Shown here: piece after piece, positions 38,358 through 47,066 of the stretch | Layout: every line of letters starts with the position of its first letter | How positions within the stretch are numbered: position 1 is the stretch's first letter | From: Pseudomonas turukhanskensis | GTDB lineage: Bacteria; Pseudomonadota; Gammaproteobacteria; Pseudomonadales; Pseudomonadaceae | NCBI RefSeq assembly: GCF_027922365.1 | Contig: NZ_BSFN01000009.1 | Span: 1-64,000, forward strand | Length of the DNA stretch: 64,000 nt | Reading direction: 5' to 3' | Notes under the pieces: model-generated | Database searches by the model: none | The model's input: the letters and a program-made list of their open reading frames with translations, nothing else | Told to the model about the DNA's origin: nothing | Program-made: the position numbers and the translations under genes

Positions 38358-41090
38358 TCAAGCCTCGCTGAGTAGCCCCATGCTCTTACCCTTCAGAACA
38401 GCCTGGGTGCGGCTGCGCACCCCCAACTTATTGAACAGGTTATGCAGGTGCCACTTGATGGTGGCCTCCGACAAATGCACCGCCTGGGCAATGTCACGGT
38501 TGGAAAGGCCGGCCGCCACGAAGCGCAGAATTTCTCGCTCGCGGTGGCTAACGTCCTGATTCTCATTGAAACTTTCCGGGTCTACCGACAAGCGCCGGCA
38601 CTGCTCGCGCAGCACTTCGGCCAGCCCTTGCCAGGGCGCTGCGCGTTTCGGCTCGGCCGCGCGCCAGGCGTCGTAGAGCGGCAGCAGCCAAAATGCGTCG
38701 TCCAGAAACATGCGCCGGTAGCCGCTGTTCCACGCGTCTTCCAGCGTGGGCTGCAGAAGAGCGAACGCTTTTTCGCTGTTACCTTTGCGCCAGTACGCCA
38801 CAGAAAGTAACAGCGACAAGCGCAGACGCCGGTCGCGCTGGTGCTCGGCGGTCTGTTTGGCCAGGCAGCTTTCCAGAGCGGCCTGGGCCTTGTCGGCGCG
38901 GCGCTCGCACAGGGCCAGCCGGCCTTCGGACAAGGCCAGCGCCGTTTCCGCATCCAGGTAACGGCCGGCCGGCAACACGGCCAGGTGTTGCTGCATTTGC
39001 AGGCAGATGCGTTCGGCCTCATTGGGCCGTTGCAGCCACAGCAGAAACTGCACCTTGCAGCTCATGCCCAAGGCAAATACGCGCTCATAGCCGGCGCCGT
39101 GCAACTCACCCAGCCATTCATCCAGTTGGGCCAACCCTTGCTCGGTTTCGCCGGCGAAGAAACGCGCACGGGCCATGACCAACTTGCCGCGGCTGATCAA
39201 TTCGGTAGGTGTGGCCACATCGCGCCAAGTGGTGGCCAGCGGCAGTTCGGCGAGAATCGCCGCATGGCGATCCTGCTCGTACAGCAAGTCGGCGTAGGCC
39301 AGGGCCAGCGGGCCACCGACGCGACTGCGACGGCCAAACACCCGTTCAACCCGGGTACGTGCCGCTTCAGCCAACGCTCGCCCGCGCTCCAGCTCGCCGC
39401 TTTCCTTGCAGATCAAGGACTCGATCAGGCTGGTCATGGCGTGCAGGTATTCGCTCTCGGTCTGGCGCAGGTTGTCGCGGGCCAGGGCAATGGATTTGGC
39501 CGCCTCGCCAAACTCGCCGAGCAAGGCATAGGCCGCCGCCTGCACGCAGGACAGGCTCACGCGAAACACCGGCTGGTTATCCGGCGCCATGCCCAGCCAA
39601 TGCTTGGCCACTTTGAGGCAGGCTTCGAGCTTGTCTTGATACAGCAACACCAGCGCCTTGAGCACCTGAGCGGCGGCCAGCAACTCCACCAGCGCGAAGT
39701 GCAGCGTCTGCCCGCGCCCTTGCAGCAAGCGGCTGCTGACCTCTTCGATCAGCGCTTCGGCATCGGCAAACTTCTGCTCGAAGGCCAACTGCCAGGCATA
39801 GAAAATCTGGAACACCGGGTACTCGCGAATCACATCGGTGGGCACGCTTTTCAGAATCGCCAGAATGCCGTACACGCGGTTGCTGGCGATCAGTTTGGCG
39901 CCCTGGCGCTCCAGCAGCTCGGCGGCAAATGCATAGTCGCGAGCCCGCAGGGCGTACTTGATGGAGCGGTCCGGCAGGTCGTGGCTTTCGCACCAACGTG
40001 CGGCCGAATGCAGCAGTGTGGTGGGGTCGCCATGCTTGGCCAGACGGCCCTGGAGAAATTCGGCAAACAGGTGGTGGTAGCGGAACCACTCGCCCTGCTC
40101 GTCCAGCGGGATGATAAACAGCTGCTCAGTCTGCAAGCGCGCGAGCATTTCCAGGCCATCACTGCGGCCGGTCAGGGCGTTGCACAGATCGGCGTTGAAC
40201 TCGTCGAGCACCGAGGTCTGGTCGAGGAACAACTGCAGGCTATCCGGCAGGCTGGCCACCACGTCTTCGGCCAGGTAATCGGCAATATTGCGCTCGGTGC
40301 CCGACAAGCCGGCGAGAAACGCCGCGCGGTCCGGGTGGCGAGCCAGCGCCAGGGCGGCCAGGTGCAGCGCGGTAATCCAGCCTTCGGTGCGGTTTTGCAG
40401 CAGGGTGAGCTCGTCGCGGCTGAGCACCAGTTGTTTCACTTCGCGGAAATAGGCGGCGGTCTCGTCGAAACTCAGGCGCAGGTCTTCGGCTTTGAGCCAC
40501 AGCGTCCAGGGTTTGAGCGACGGCTCGTCCACCAGCAATTGCGACTGGTAGCGGGTGCTGGCCAGCAGGTGCACTGTGGTGGGCAGGTGCTCGATCAGGT
40601 AACGCACCGCCGGCCCCATGGCCGCGTGGCGAATGCGATGGAAGTCGTCGAGCATGATGTACACGTCGCCTTCCAGGCGTTTGAGGTCCGACAAGAAAGC
40701 ATCGATCAACGCCTCCTGCGGCCAGCTCACATCGCCCTGCAACAGGCCGGCGGTGCTGCTGCCAAACCCCGGCGCGGCGGCGTTGATGGCCGCTACCAGG
40801 TACTGCAGCAGGCGTTGCGGCTCGCTGTCGGCCTCGTCGCACGACAGCCAGGCCACCCGCGCGTTGGTCGCCAACAACCGCTGACGGTATTGCGCCAGCA
40901 CCGTACTTTTGCCGAAACCGGCCGGCGCGCTGAGGATGACCAGGCGCTGCGAGCGCGAGGCATACAGGCGCTCGATCAGCGCTTCGCGCAGCAGTTGCGG
41001 GCGGCCGGAGGTCGAGGCGGGAAACAGCTTGGTGCGCAGCAGCGGCAAGGTGGGCAGGTGTGCCAAGGAGCTGGAGACAAGCGTGGTCAT
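38358..41090 (-). CDS. MalT-like LuxR family ATP-dependent regulator (second of pair)
   Basis: 910 residues from the ATG at 41090; the frame stays open further upstream but inside the previous gene. STAND-type architecture as in MalT: Walker A AGFGKST at 57-63 with LSAPAGFGKSTVLAQYRQ, a Walker B-like VYIMLDDFHRI, an NB-ARC-like region, several hundred residues of helical TPR-like repeats, and a C-terminal LuxR helix-turn-helix (HREREILRFVAAGLSNRDIA, then IKWHLHNLFNKLGVRSRTQA). Such proteins oligomerise on binding ligand and ATP and activate transcription. Its start overlaps the stop of the other regulator (ATGA). It reads straight toward filA, so control of the fil-like genes is the natural guess. 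Confidence 0.92.
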   Translation of the reverse strand: MTTLVSSSLAHLPTLPLLRTKLFPASTSGRPQLLREALIERLYASRSQRLVILSAPAGFGKSTVLAQYRQRLLATNARVAWLSCDEADSEPQRLLQYLVAAINAAAPGFGSSTAGLLQGDVSWPQEALIDAFLSDLKRLEGDVYIMLDDFHRIRHAAMGPAVRYLIEHLPTTVHLLASTRYQSQLLVDEPSLKPWTLWLKAEDLRLSFDETAAYFREVKQLVLSRDELTLLQNRTEGWITALHLAALALARHPDRAAFLAGLSGTERNIADYLAEDVVASLPDSLQLFLDQTSVLDEFNADLCNALTGRSDGLEMLARLQTEQLFIIPLDEQGEWFRYHHLFAEFLQGRLAKHGDPTTLLHSAARWCESHDLPDRSIKYALRARDYAFAAELLERQGAKLIASNRVYGILAILKSVPTDVIREYPVFQIFYAWQLAFEQKFADAEALIEEVSSRLLQGRGQTLHFALVELLAAAQVLKALVLLYQDKLEACLKVAKHWLGMAPDNQPVFRVSLSCVQAAAYALLGEFGEAAKSIALARDNLRQTESEYLHAMTSLIESLICKESGELERGRALAEAARTRVERVFGRRSRVGGPLALAYADLLYEQDRHAAILAELPLATTWRDVATPTELISRGKLVMARARFFAGETEQGLAQLDEWLGELHGAGYERVFALGMSCKVQFLLWLQRPNEAERICLQMQQHLAVLPAGRYLDAETALALSEGRLALCERRADKAQAALESCLAKQTAEHQRDRRLRLSLLLSVAYWRKGNSEKAFALLQPTLEDAWNSGYRRMFLDDAFWLLPLYDAWRAAEPKRAAPWQGLAEVLREQCRRLSVDPESFNENQDVSHREREILRFVAAGLSNRDIAQAVHLSEATIKWHLHNLFNKLGVRSRTQAVLKGKSMGLLSEA

Positions 41091-43798
41091 TGCAGTAACC
41101 CCAACTCGCGGGCGCGGCGGATGGCTTGGGTCCGGTTGCGCACCTTGAGCTTCTCGTAAATGTTGTGCAGGTGCCATTTCACCGTGCCCAATGCCAGGGC
41201 CAGTTGCTGGCCGATCTCTTCGTTGGACATGCCCTTGGCCGCCAACAGCACGACGTCGCGCTCGCGGTCGGTCAGGCCTTCTTCCAGCACCTCGAGCGAC
41301 TTGCGCGCATCCTGCCCTGGCCATACCGCCAGCAAGCCACGGATAAAACTCTGCAAGGCCGGCTGACGCTCTGCCGCTTCGAGGTTTTGCAGCAGCAGGC
41401 GAATGCCCTCGCCTTCCTCGATAAACAGGCTGCGCACGCCTTCGCGCTCTGCGCTGATCAGGCACTGCACCAACAAGGTCTGCGCCCGCTCCTGATAACC
41501 CAGGCGCTGGTAACTGAGGGCCGACAGCAAGTCCAGGCGCAGGCGCTGCGAGCCATGCCAACCGGCTTGCAACTGGCCACGCAACTGGGTGATTTCATGC
41601 AGCGCTTCACTGAAGTGCGCGCGTGACTGTTGCAAGCGAATACGGGTCAGGCCCTGTACCCAGAGCACCGGGTTAAAGCTCATGCCTTTGTAATGGCTGG
41701 CCAGCTTGGCCCAATCGACGCTTTGAAAACGCGCCTCGGCGCGCTTGATCCGGTCGGTGGCCGGCTCCTGCAATATCAGCGAAATTTCATCGCCGGCGGC
41801 CTGGGCATAAAAGCGCCAGGAATGGTTGCGCGCCGCCAGGTTCTGCATCAGCACCAAGGTGGCCAGGGCGTCCTTGGGTTTTTCCTGAATACGTTGGGTA
41901 CGCGCCAGGCTGAGCATGCCCTGGGCATAGAGGTCGATGGGGTTGATGACATCGACGGTGGCCATGGCCCAGCCGAGGTTTTCTTCCAGTGCGGCAAAAC
42001 GCCCTTGCTGGTAGGCAATCAGCGACTCGGTAATGGTCGGCAACGCCAGCGCCCGAGACTTTTCCCCAAACCAGGGAATAAGCCGCGCGCGCAGTTGATC
42101 GAACAGCAGCTGCGCCTGCTTGACCTGGCCTTGCTCCAGGCACAGCAGAATTTCCACGTTGGCCAGCTGCATATCCAGGTAGCGGCCTTCGAGGAAATGT
42201 TTGCGCTGTTGTGCCAATGCCAGCAGCCGGCGGGCCTGCTCGGGTTGGGCCAGCATCACCAGCGCCAGGGCGCCGATGATCAGCATCGCCACCTCCAGAA
42301 ATGCCGTGTGCTGGCCCAGTTGCGCTTCCACCTTGCGGGCCAGGGCCACGCAGGTGTCGAGATCGTCTTTCTGCAAGGCCAGCACGGCCTTGATCGCCAG
42401 AATGGCCAGCACCTTATCGCTCAGCGGGCCTTCGGACTTGTTCTTGCCCCAGCGCGCCAGCAACTCGTCGAGCATGCCGTTGGCTTCGGGCAACGACAGC
42501 TCGGCCGCGCGGCTCCAGACATCGGCCAGCACCAATACGGGAAAACGCTCGGCGATGTCGTTGGGTACGCGCTGGCGCCAGCGGTAAATCAGGTTGAGCT
42601 GGCCGCGGTTGATCAGCTCCAGGCCGCAGCCGTCCACCAGCGCGGCGAGCATTTGCGGGTCATCGGCCAGGCACGCGTGTTCGATGGCCAGGTTCTGCAT
42701 ATGGTGGTTGGTAAACCACAGGCTGGCATTGAAGTGCAGCTGGCTTAAGCGCTCGGGGTCGCGCTCTTTCAGGCGCGAACGGAGGAATTCGGCAAACAGG
42801 TTGTGGAAGCGGTACCACTGGCGTTCACGGTCCAGCGGAAGCAAAAACAGCTGCATGGCTTCGAGTTTTTCCAGCAATTGCTGGCCGTCCTGGCGGCCGG
42901 TCAGGGCATTGGCCAAATCGCCACTCAACTGGGTGGCAACGCCTAAGGCCAGCAGCGCTTCCTGCATCTCGGGGGAAAGTTGTTCGAACACGCTGCGCAG
43001 TAGGTAATCGCCCACGGCCACCTGGTCACCGCCCATTTCAGCCATCTGCTCGGAGGCCTGGGGCTGATGGCGTAGCCACAGGCTGGCCAGGTGTACACCC
43101 ACCACCCAGCCTTCGGTGTGGCCATGCAGGGCATTGAGTGCCACTTCATCCAAGTGCAGGCCGCTGCGGTCGAGGTACTCGCGGGTTTCGTCCTTGCTCA
43201 TGCGCAATTCCGGCGCGCCCAGCTCCAGCAGCACTTCCTTGGCTCGCCAGGTAGCCAGGTTCAGTGTGGGCGTGGAGCGGCTGCCGATGGCCAGCACAAA
43301 GCCGGGCGGGGCCAGTTTGATCAAGCGATTGAGGCTGGCCAGCAACTCGGCGTCTTGCACCAGATGCAGGTCATCGAGCACCAGCAGCAGCGGCTGTTCG
43401 CGCTGGGCAAGGTCAGCCAGCAGGCTCTCCATCAGGGCGGCTGCCGGCACGCGCATGGTGTTTTGCAGGTAGCCGAGGGCGTCCTCGCCGATGCCTGGCA
43501 GGGGCATGCGCAAGGCTTCGATAAGTTGTTGGAAAAACCGCGAGGGGTCGTCGTCTTCCGGGCTCAGGGAAAACCACGCCACCGCGCTGTCAGCGGCGGC
43601 ATACGCTTGCGCCATGGCGGCCAAGGCGGTGGATTTACCAAAGCCGGCGGGCGCCGACAGCACGATCAGCCGGGCATGGGGGTTGGCAGCCAGAGCAGCT
43701 TGCACATGCGGGCGCGGCATATAGTCGGCGGGTACTTGCCGGGGCCGCAGCTTGGAACGCAGCAGGCTACCGGCGGCTGGATCTCTACCTTCATCCAT
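41087..43798 (-). CDS. MalT-like LuxR family ATP-dependent regulator (first of pair)
   Basis: 903 residues from the ATG at 43798, which has AAGGG nine bases upstream; another ATG at 43861 would add 21 residues with a weaker ribosome site. Same architecture as the next gene: SLLRSKLRPRQVPADYMPRP at the N-terminus, Walker A AGFGKST near 51-57, LLLVLDDLHLVQDAELLASL as Walker B, a long helical repeat region, and a LuxR HTH (LTDRERDVVLLAAKGMSNEE, then VKWHLHNIYEKLKVRNRTQA). The two are clearly paralogues but diverged, which hints at hetero-oligomers or different signals. Divergent from pabB. Confidence 0.92.
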   Translation of the reverse strand: MDEGRDPAAGSLLRSKLRPRQVPADYMPRPHVQAALAANPHARLIVLSAPAGFGKSTALAAMAQAYAAADSAVAWFSLSPEDDDPSRFFQQLIEALRMPLPGIGEDALGYLQNTMRVPAAALMESLLADLAQREQPLLLVLDDLHLVQDAELLASLNRLIKLAPPGFVLAIGSRSTPTLNLATWRAKEVLLELGAPELRMSKDETREYLDRSGLHLDEVALNALHGHTEGWVVGVHLASLWLRHQPQASEQMAEMGGDQVAVGDYLLRSVFEQLSPEMQEALLALGVATQLSGDLANALTGRQDGQQLLEKLEAMQLFLLPLDRERQWYRFHNLFAEFLRSRLKERDPERLSQLHFNASLWFTNHHMQNLAIEHACLADDPQMLAALVDGCGLELINRGQLNLIYRWRQRVPNDIAERFPVLVLADVWSRAAELSLPEANGMLDELLARWGKNKSEGPLSDKVLAILAIKAVLALQKDDLDTCVALARKVEAQLGQHTAFLEVAMLIIGALALVMLAQPEQARRLLALAQQRKHFLEGRYLDMQLANVEILLCLEQGQVKQAQLLFDQLRARLIPWFGEKSRALALPTITESLIAYQQGRFAALEENLGWAMATVDVINPIDLYAQGMLSLARTQRIQEKPKDALATLVLMQNLAARNHSWRFYAQAAGDEISLILQEPATDRIKRAEARFQSVDWAKLASHYKGMSFNPVLWVQGLTRIRLQQSRAHFSEALHEITQLRGQLQAGWHGSQRLRLDLLSALSYQRLGYQERAQTLLVQCLISAEREGVRSLFIEEGEGIRLLLQNLEAAERQPALQSFIRGLLAVWPGQDARKSLEVLEEGLTDRERDVVLLAAKGMSNEEIGQQLALALGTVKWHLHNIYEKLKVRNRTQAIRRARELGLLQ

Positions 43799-43961
43799 GA
43801 CCTGGATCCCTTGAAAATTATTATTCTGATAAGAAATTTCGTACCCTTGGGATCTATCCATACTAATCAGCTCGCTATCTCCGAGTAAACCCACTCACTC
43901 GCTCTAGGATGAATGCTGGCGGCGCTCTACAATCGGCGCCCGCGCCCGCTCGACCCTGCCC

Positions 43962-45311
43962 ATGCCTACTTGTTTGCTCCACCCATTGCCGTACCGGGAC
44001 GACCCCGCCGAGTACTTTTCGTACATTCGAAATGCGCCGGGGGCGGTGCTGCTCGACGGCGGTCGGCCTATGTCCCAGCGTGCACGCTATGACGTTATGA
44101 GCGCGTGGCCATTGGCAGCGCTGGCGCCGGGCGATGACGAATCGGCCAACGACTTTATCCAGCGCCTGCGCGCGGCGTTGGCGCAGTTAGGCCCCGCCGA
44201 GGTGCCAGACGGTTGCGAACTGCCGTTTGCCGGCGGCCTGATGGGGTACCTGAGCTACGATTTCGGCCGCCGTTTGGAGCGCATGCCAATTCAGGCCGTG
44301 AATGACCTGCACTTGCCGCACGCGCAGTTGGGTTTGTATGCCTGGGCGCTGATCAGCGATCACCAGGTGAACACCAGCCAACTGCTATTTCACCCGGCTA
44401 TCAGCGAGGCCGAGCGCCAGCGCCTGATCAAGGTCTTTGAGCAAGGCGCAACGGTTGCCGACGCACCCTTCAGCCTGCAACAGGACTTTACCGCCGACCT
44501 TAGCGAAGCCCAGTACCACAGCGCTTTCAAGCGGATACAGGGTTACATCCAGGCTGGCGACTGCTACCAGGTGAACTTCGCCCAACGCTTTCGCGCGCCC
44601 TGCCAGGGAGATCCCTGGACCGCCTATAAGGCTTTGCGCCAAGCGTGCCCGACGCCGTTCGCCGGCTATCAGGCGCTGGGTGACGGTGAAGCGGTGCTGA
44701 GCCTGTCGCCAGAGCGTTTTGTACGCGTACACCAAGGCCAGGTGGAAACACGCCCCATCAAAGGCACTCGAGCGCGCGGGCAAACGCCGGTGGAAGACCG
44801 CTCGCAGGCCAACGAACTGCTGACCAGCGAAAAAGACCGCGCGGAAAATCTGATGATCGTCGACCTGCTGCGCAACGACCTCGGCCGCAGCTGCGCCACA
44901 GGCACGGTGCGGGTACCGGAACTGTTCGTGCTGGAAAGCTACCCCAACGTGCATCACCTCGTCAGCAGCGTCACCGGCACGCTGGCGCCCGGCAAAGACG
45001 CGCTGGACGTGTTGGCCAGCAGCTTTCCCGGCGGCTCCATCACCGGCGCGCCGAAGATTCGCGCCATGCAGATCATCGACGAGCTGGAGCCAAGCCAACG
45101 GGCGCTCTACTGCGGCTCGCTGCTGTATGTGGACGTGCGCGGGGAAATGGACAGCTCGATCGCCATTCGCAGCCTGCTGATAAAAGATGGGCAGGTGAGT
45201 TGCTGGGGCGGCGGCGGGATTGTGGCGGACTCCCAATGGCGTTCGGAGTACAACGAGTCGATCACCAAGGTGCGGGTGCTGCTTGCGACCTTGGAGTCGT
45301 TAGCACCGTAG
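43962..45311 (+). CDS. pabB: Aminodeoxychorismate synthase component I
   Basis: 449 residues. With the glutaminase PabA it makes 4-amino-4-deoxychorismate for folate. The chorismate-binding domain fills the C-terminal 270 residues: PIKGTRARGQT (the lysine of PIKGT is a PabB hallmark that separates it from TrpE), KDRAENLMIVDLLRNDLGR, and SFPGGSITGAPKIRAMQIID. The N-terminal domain includes CELPFAGGLMGYLSYDFGRR. Not adjacent to pabA. It is divergent from the regulator pair and ends at a REP pair. Confidence 0.96.
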   Translation: MPTCLLHPLPYRDDPAEYFSYIRNAPGAVLLDGGRPMSQRARYDVMSAWPLAALAPGDDESANDFIQRLRAALAQLGPAEVPDGCELPFAGGLMGYLSYDFGRRLERMPIQAVNDLHLPHAQLGLYAWALISDHQVNTSQLLFHPAISEAERQRLIKVFEQGATVADAPFSLQQDFTADLSEAQYHSAFKRIQGYIQAGDCYQVNFAQRFRAPCQGDPWTAYKALRQACPTPFAGYQALGDGEAVLSLSPERFVRVHQGQVETRPIKGTRARGQTPVEDRSQANELLTSEKDRAENLMIVDLLRNDLGRSCATGTVRVPELFVLESYPNVHHLVSSVTGTLAPGKDALDVLASSFPGGSITGAPKIRAMQIIDELEPSQRALYCGSLLYVDVRGEMDSSIAIRSLLIKDGQVSCWGGGGIVADSQWRSEYNESITKVRVLLATLESLAP

Positions 45312-45388
45312 GGCGAATATCCGCTTGCGGATATCCACCGCTTCATGGGAATCAACGGCGGATACCGCCTAGGCGGTATTCGCCCTAC
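45308..45388. repeat. REP family B, inverted pair (pabB/thrH convergence)
   Basis: GTAGGGCGAATATCCGCTTG at the left and its inverted partner ending GGCGGTATTCGCCCTAC at the right, about 15 nt apart. Each arm contains its own small hairpin. Located between convergent pabB and thrH. Confidence 0.85.
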
Positions 45389-45394
45389 GTTTGT

Positions 45395-46012
45395 TTACAG
45401 GCTTAGTTCGCGGTTGGACGCTTTGAGGAACTCTTTCTTGAGGTCTTCATAGGTGTGCACGGCCGGGAACTGCGGGAATTCGCGAATCACGTTCTCCGGG
45501 GCATGGAACAGGATGCCGGCGTGGGCTTCGCTGAGCATGGTGGTGTCGTTGTAGGAGTCACCGGCGGCAATCACCCGGTAATACAAGCTCTTAAATGCCA
45601 GCACCGACTGACGCTTGGGGTCTTTCTGGCGCAGTTGGTAGCTCACCACGCGGTCGGTTTCGTCAGTGATCAGCTTGTGGCACAGCAGTGTCGGAAAGCC
45701 CAGTTGGCGCATCAGCGGCTGGGAGAATTCATAGAAAGTGTCGGAGAGAATCACCACCTGGAAACGCTCGCGCAGCCAGTCGACGAATTCAACGGCGCCA
45801 TCGAGCGGCTTGAGGGTGGCGATCACGTCTTGGATATCGGCCAACTTCAGGCCATGCTCGTCCAGAATGCGCAGGCGCTGCTTCATCAGCACGTCGTAGT
45901 CCGGAATGTCCCGGGTGGTGGCTTTGAGCGCTTCGATACCGGTTTTTTCGGCGAAGGCGATCCAGATTTCCGGAACCAACACACCTTCCAGGTCGAGACA
46001 GGCGATTTCCAC
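45395..46012 (-). CDS. thrH: Bifunctional phosphoserine phosphatase / homoserine phosphotransferase
   Basis: 205 residues of the HAD superfamily. The nucleophile motif is DLEGVLVPEIW, with Glu where most HADs have the second Asp; this DxE is a mark of ThrH. Motif II is ILSDTFYEF and motif III/IV is AAGDSYNDTTML. ThrH dephosphorylates phosphoserine and can transfer the phosphate to homoserine, so it links serine and threonine synthesis. Divergent from the cysH-like gene by about 208 bp. Confidence 0.96.
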   Translation of the reverse strand: MEIACLDLEGVLVPEIWIAFAEKTGIEALKATTRDIPDYDVLMKQRLRILDEHGLKLADIQDVIATLKPLDGAVEFVDWLRERFQVVILSDTFYEFSQPLMRQLGFPTLLCHKLITDETDRVVSYQLRQKDPKRQSVLAFKSLYYRVIAAGDSYNDTTMLSEAHAGILFHAPENVIREFPQFPAVHTYEDLKKEFLKASNRELSL

Positions 46013-46220
46013 AGGGCACTCCTAAACGGGATTCAGAAAGAAGGCGGCACTCTAGCGGCTTGCCTGCGCCCACGCAACGCGACGCCCTGATACGTTCATC
46101 GGCGCTTTCATCGGCTTTTTCATTAGCACTGATAGTGCCTATCACCACGGCGCGCTGCCGGCTCCCGGAGGTTTTTGCTACCATCGCCCTCCCCCGCCCT
46201 TATGAACCTGGAGCCTCGCA

Positions 46221-46841
46221 ATGGACCTCGATCTGGACAAGCTGAATGCCGAATTCGCCAACCAGCCGCAAAAGCTGGTGGAGTGGGCGCTCGGCCTGGG
46301 CAAGACCGCTATTTGCACCACCAACTTCCGCCCCTTCGAGGCGGTGATTTTGCATATGGTCAGCCAGGTGAAACCGGACATCCCGATCATCTGGATGGAC
46401 AACGGTTACAACACCGAGGCCACCTACAAGTTCGCCGATGAAGTAACCCGCGCGCTGAACCTCAACCTGATCACCTACCTGCCCAAACGCAGCCGCGCCC
46501 ACCGCGAAGCGCTGGAAGGCCCGGTGCCAGGCCTGGACGATCCGCGCCACGAAGCCTTTACCGAAGAAGTGAAACTCGAACCCTTTACCCGCGCTCTGCG
46601 GGAGACAGCACCGGGTGTGTGGTTCACCGCCTTGCGCGCCACCGACACCGCAGTGCGCGCCACCATGGACCCGATCAGCATCAACCCCGATGGCTTGATC
46701 AAGGTGGCACCGCTGCTGCACTGGTCTTCCAAAGATCTGTACCAGTACCTGACGCAGCATGGGTTGCCGAATAACTTCGATTACTTCGACCCTACAAAGG
46801 GTGAAGACAATCGCGAGTGCGGTCTTCATATTAGTCACTAA
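46221..46841 (+). CDS. PAPS-reductase family protein, CysH-like, without iron-sulfur motif
   Basis: 206 residues. The phosphosulfate-binding fold is visible in CTTNFRPFEAVILHMVSQV and DIPIIWMDNGYNTEATYKFA, similar in layout to E. coli CysH. The C-terminal ECGLHISH keeps the catalytic cysteine motif ECGLH. The CC...CxxC cysteine pairs that hold the [4Fe-4S] cluster of the usual pseudomonad APS reductase are absent, so if active it should use PAPS. It is shorter than standard CysH (about 240-265). As I recall, P. aeruginosa cysH sits next to thrH too, but is the longer iron-sulfur type. The exact substrate is therefore open. Confidence 0.85.
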   Translation: MDLDLDKLNAEFANQPQKLVEWALGLGKTAICTTNFRPFEAVILHMVSQVKPDIPIIWMDNGYNTEATYKFADEVTRALNLNLITYLPKRSRAHREALEGPVPGLDDPRHEAFTEEVKLEPFTRALRETAPGVWFTALRATDTAVRATMDPISINPDGLIKVAPLLHWSSKDLYQYLTQHGLPNNFDYFDPTKGEDNRECGLHISH

Positions 46842-46842
46842 G

Positions 46843-46910
46843 CGATCGGCTGCGCGTCGGCGGGGCTGCGTTAAAAAAAAGGGTTTTGAATGCTCATGGG
46901 CTACAGCCCA
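46843..46910. repeat. interspersed repeat, copy 1 (second copy at 55740)
   Basis: Starts CGATCGGCTGCGCGTCGGCG and continues through GCGTTAAAAA to AATGCTCATGGGC; the same order and nearly the same bases recur at 55740-55797. Overlaps the terminator hairpin at 46875-46932. Confidence 0.7.
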
Positions 46911-46932
46911 CTGCGCTTGAAAACCCTTTTTT
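46875..46932. terminator. large hairpin with A- and T-runs after the cysH-like gene
   Basis: Arms AAAAAAGGGTTTT and AAAACCCTTTTTT enclose an inner stem GGGCT/AGCCC. Likely a bidirectional terminator for the cysH-like gene and anything read from the right. Confidence 0.75.
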
Positions 46933-46993
46933 GCCTTGCCCCGCTCTAGCTCGCTCGATCTGGAATTGTAGTGGCGCATTAAAGAAGCAAATC

Positions 46994-47066
46994 AAAAGCT
47001 CGAGGCTGAAGCCTCTGCTACGGGGATTGATGTTCTTGTAGCAGAGGCTCCAGCCTCGATGCTTTT
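46994..47066. repeat. REP-like inverted repeat, family C
   Basis: Left arm AAAAGCTCGAGGCTGAAGCC and right arm GGCTCCAGCCTCGATGCTTTT with CTCTGCTAC/GTAGCAGAG inside, separated by about 18 nt. Near the 3' end of the convergent DinB gene. Confidence 0.75.

Noticed and set aside
38101..38361. N-terminal extension of the filA-like frame
   Set aside because: The extension has no ribosome site and would hide a good signal peptide; ATG at 38100 has GGAGAT before it.
41091..41561. Extension of the second MalT-like regulator to 41561
   Set aside because: It lies inside the first regulator's coding region in another frame. ATG at 41090 with ATGA overlap is the natural start.
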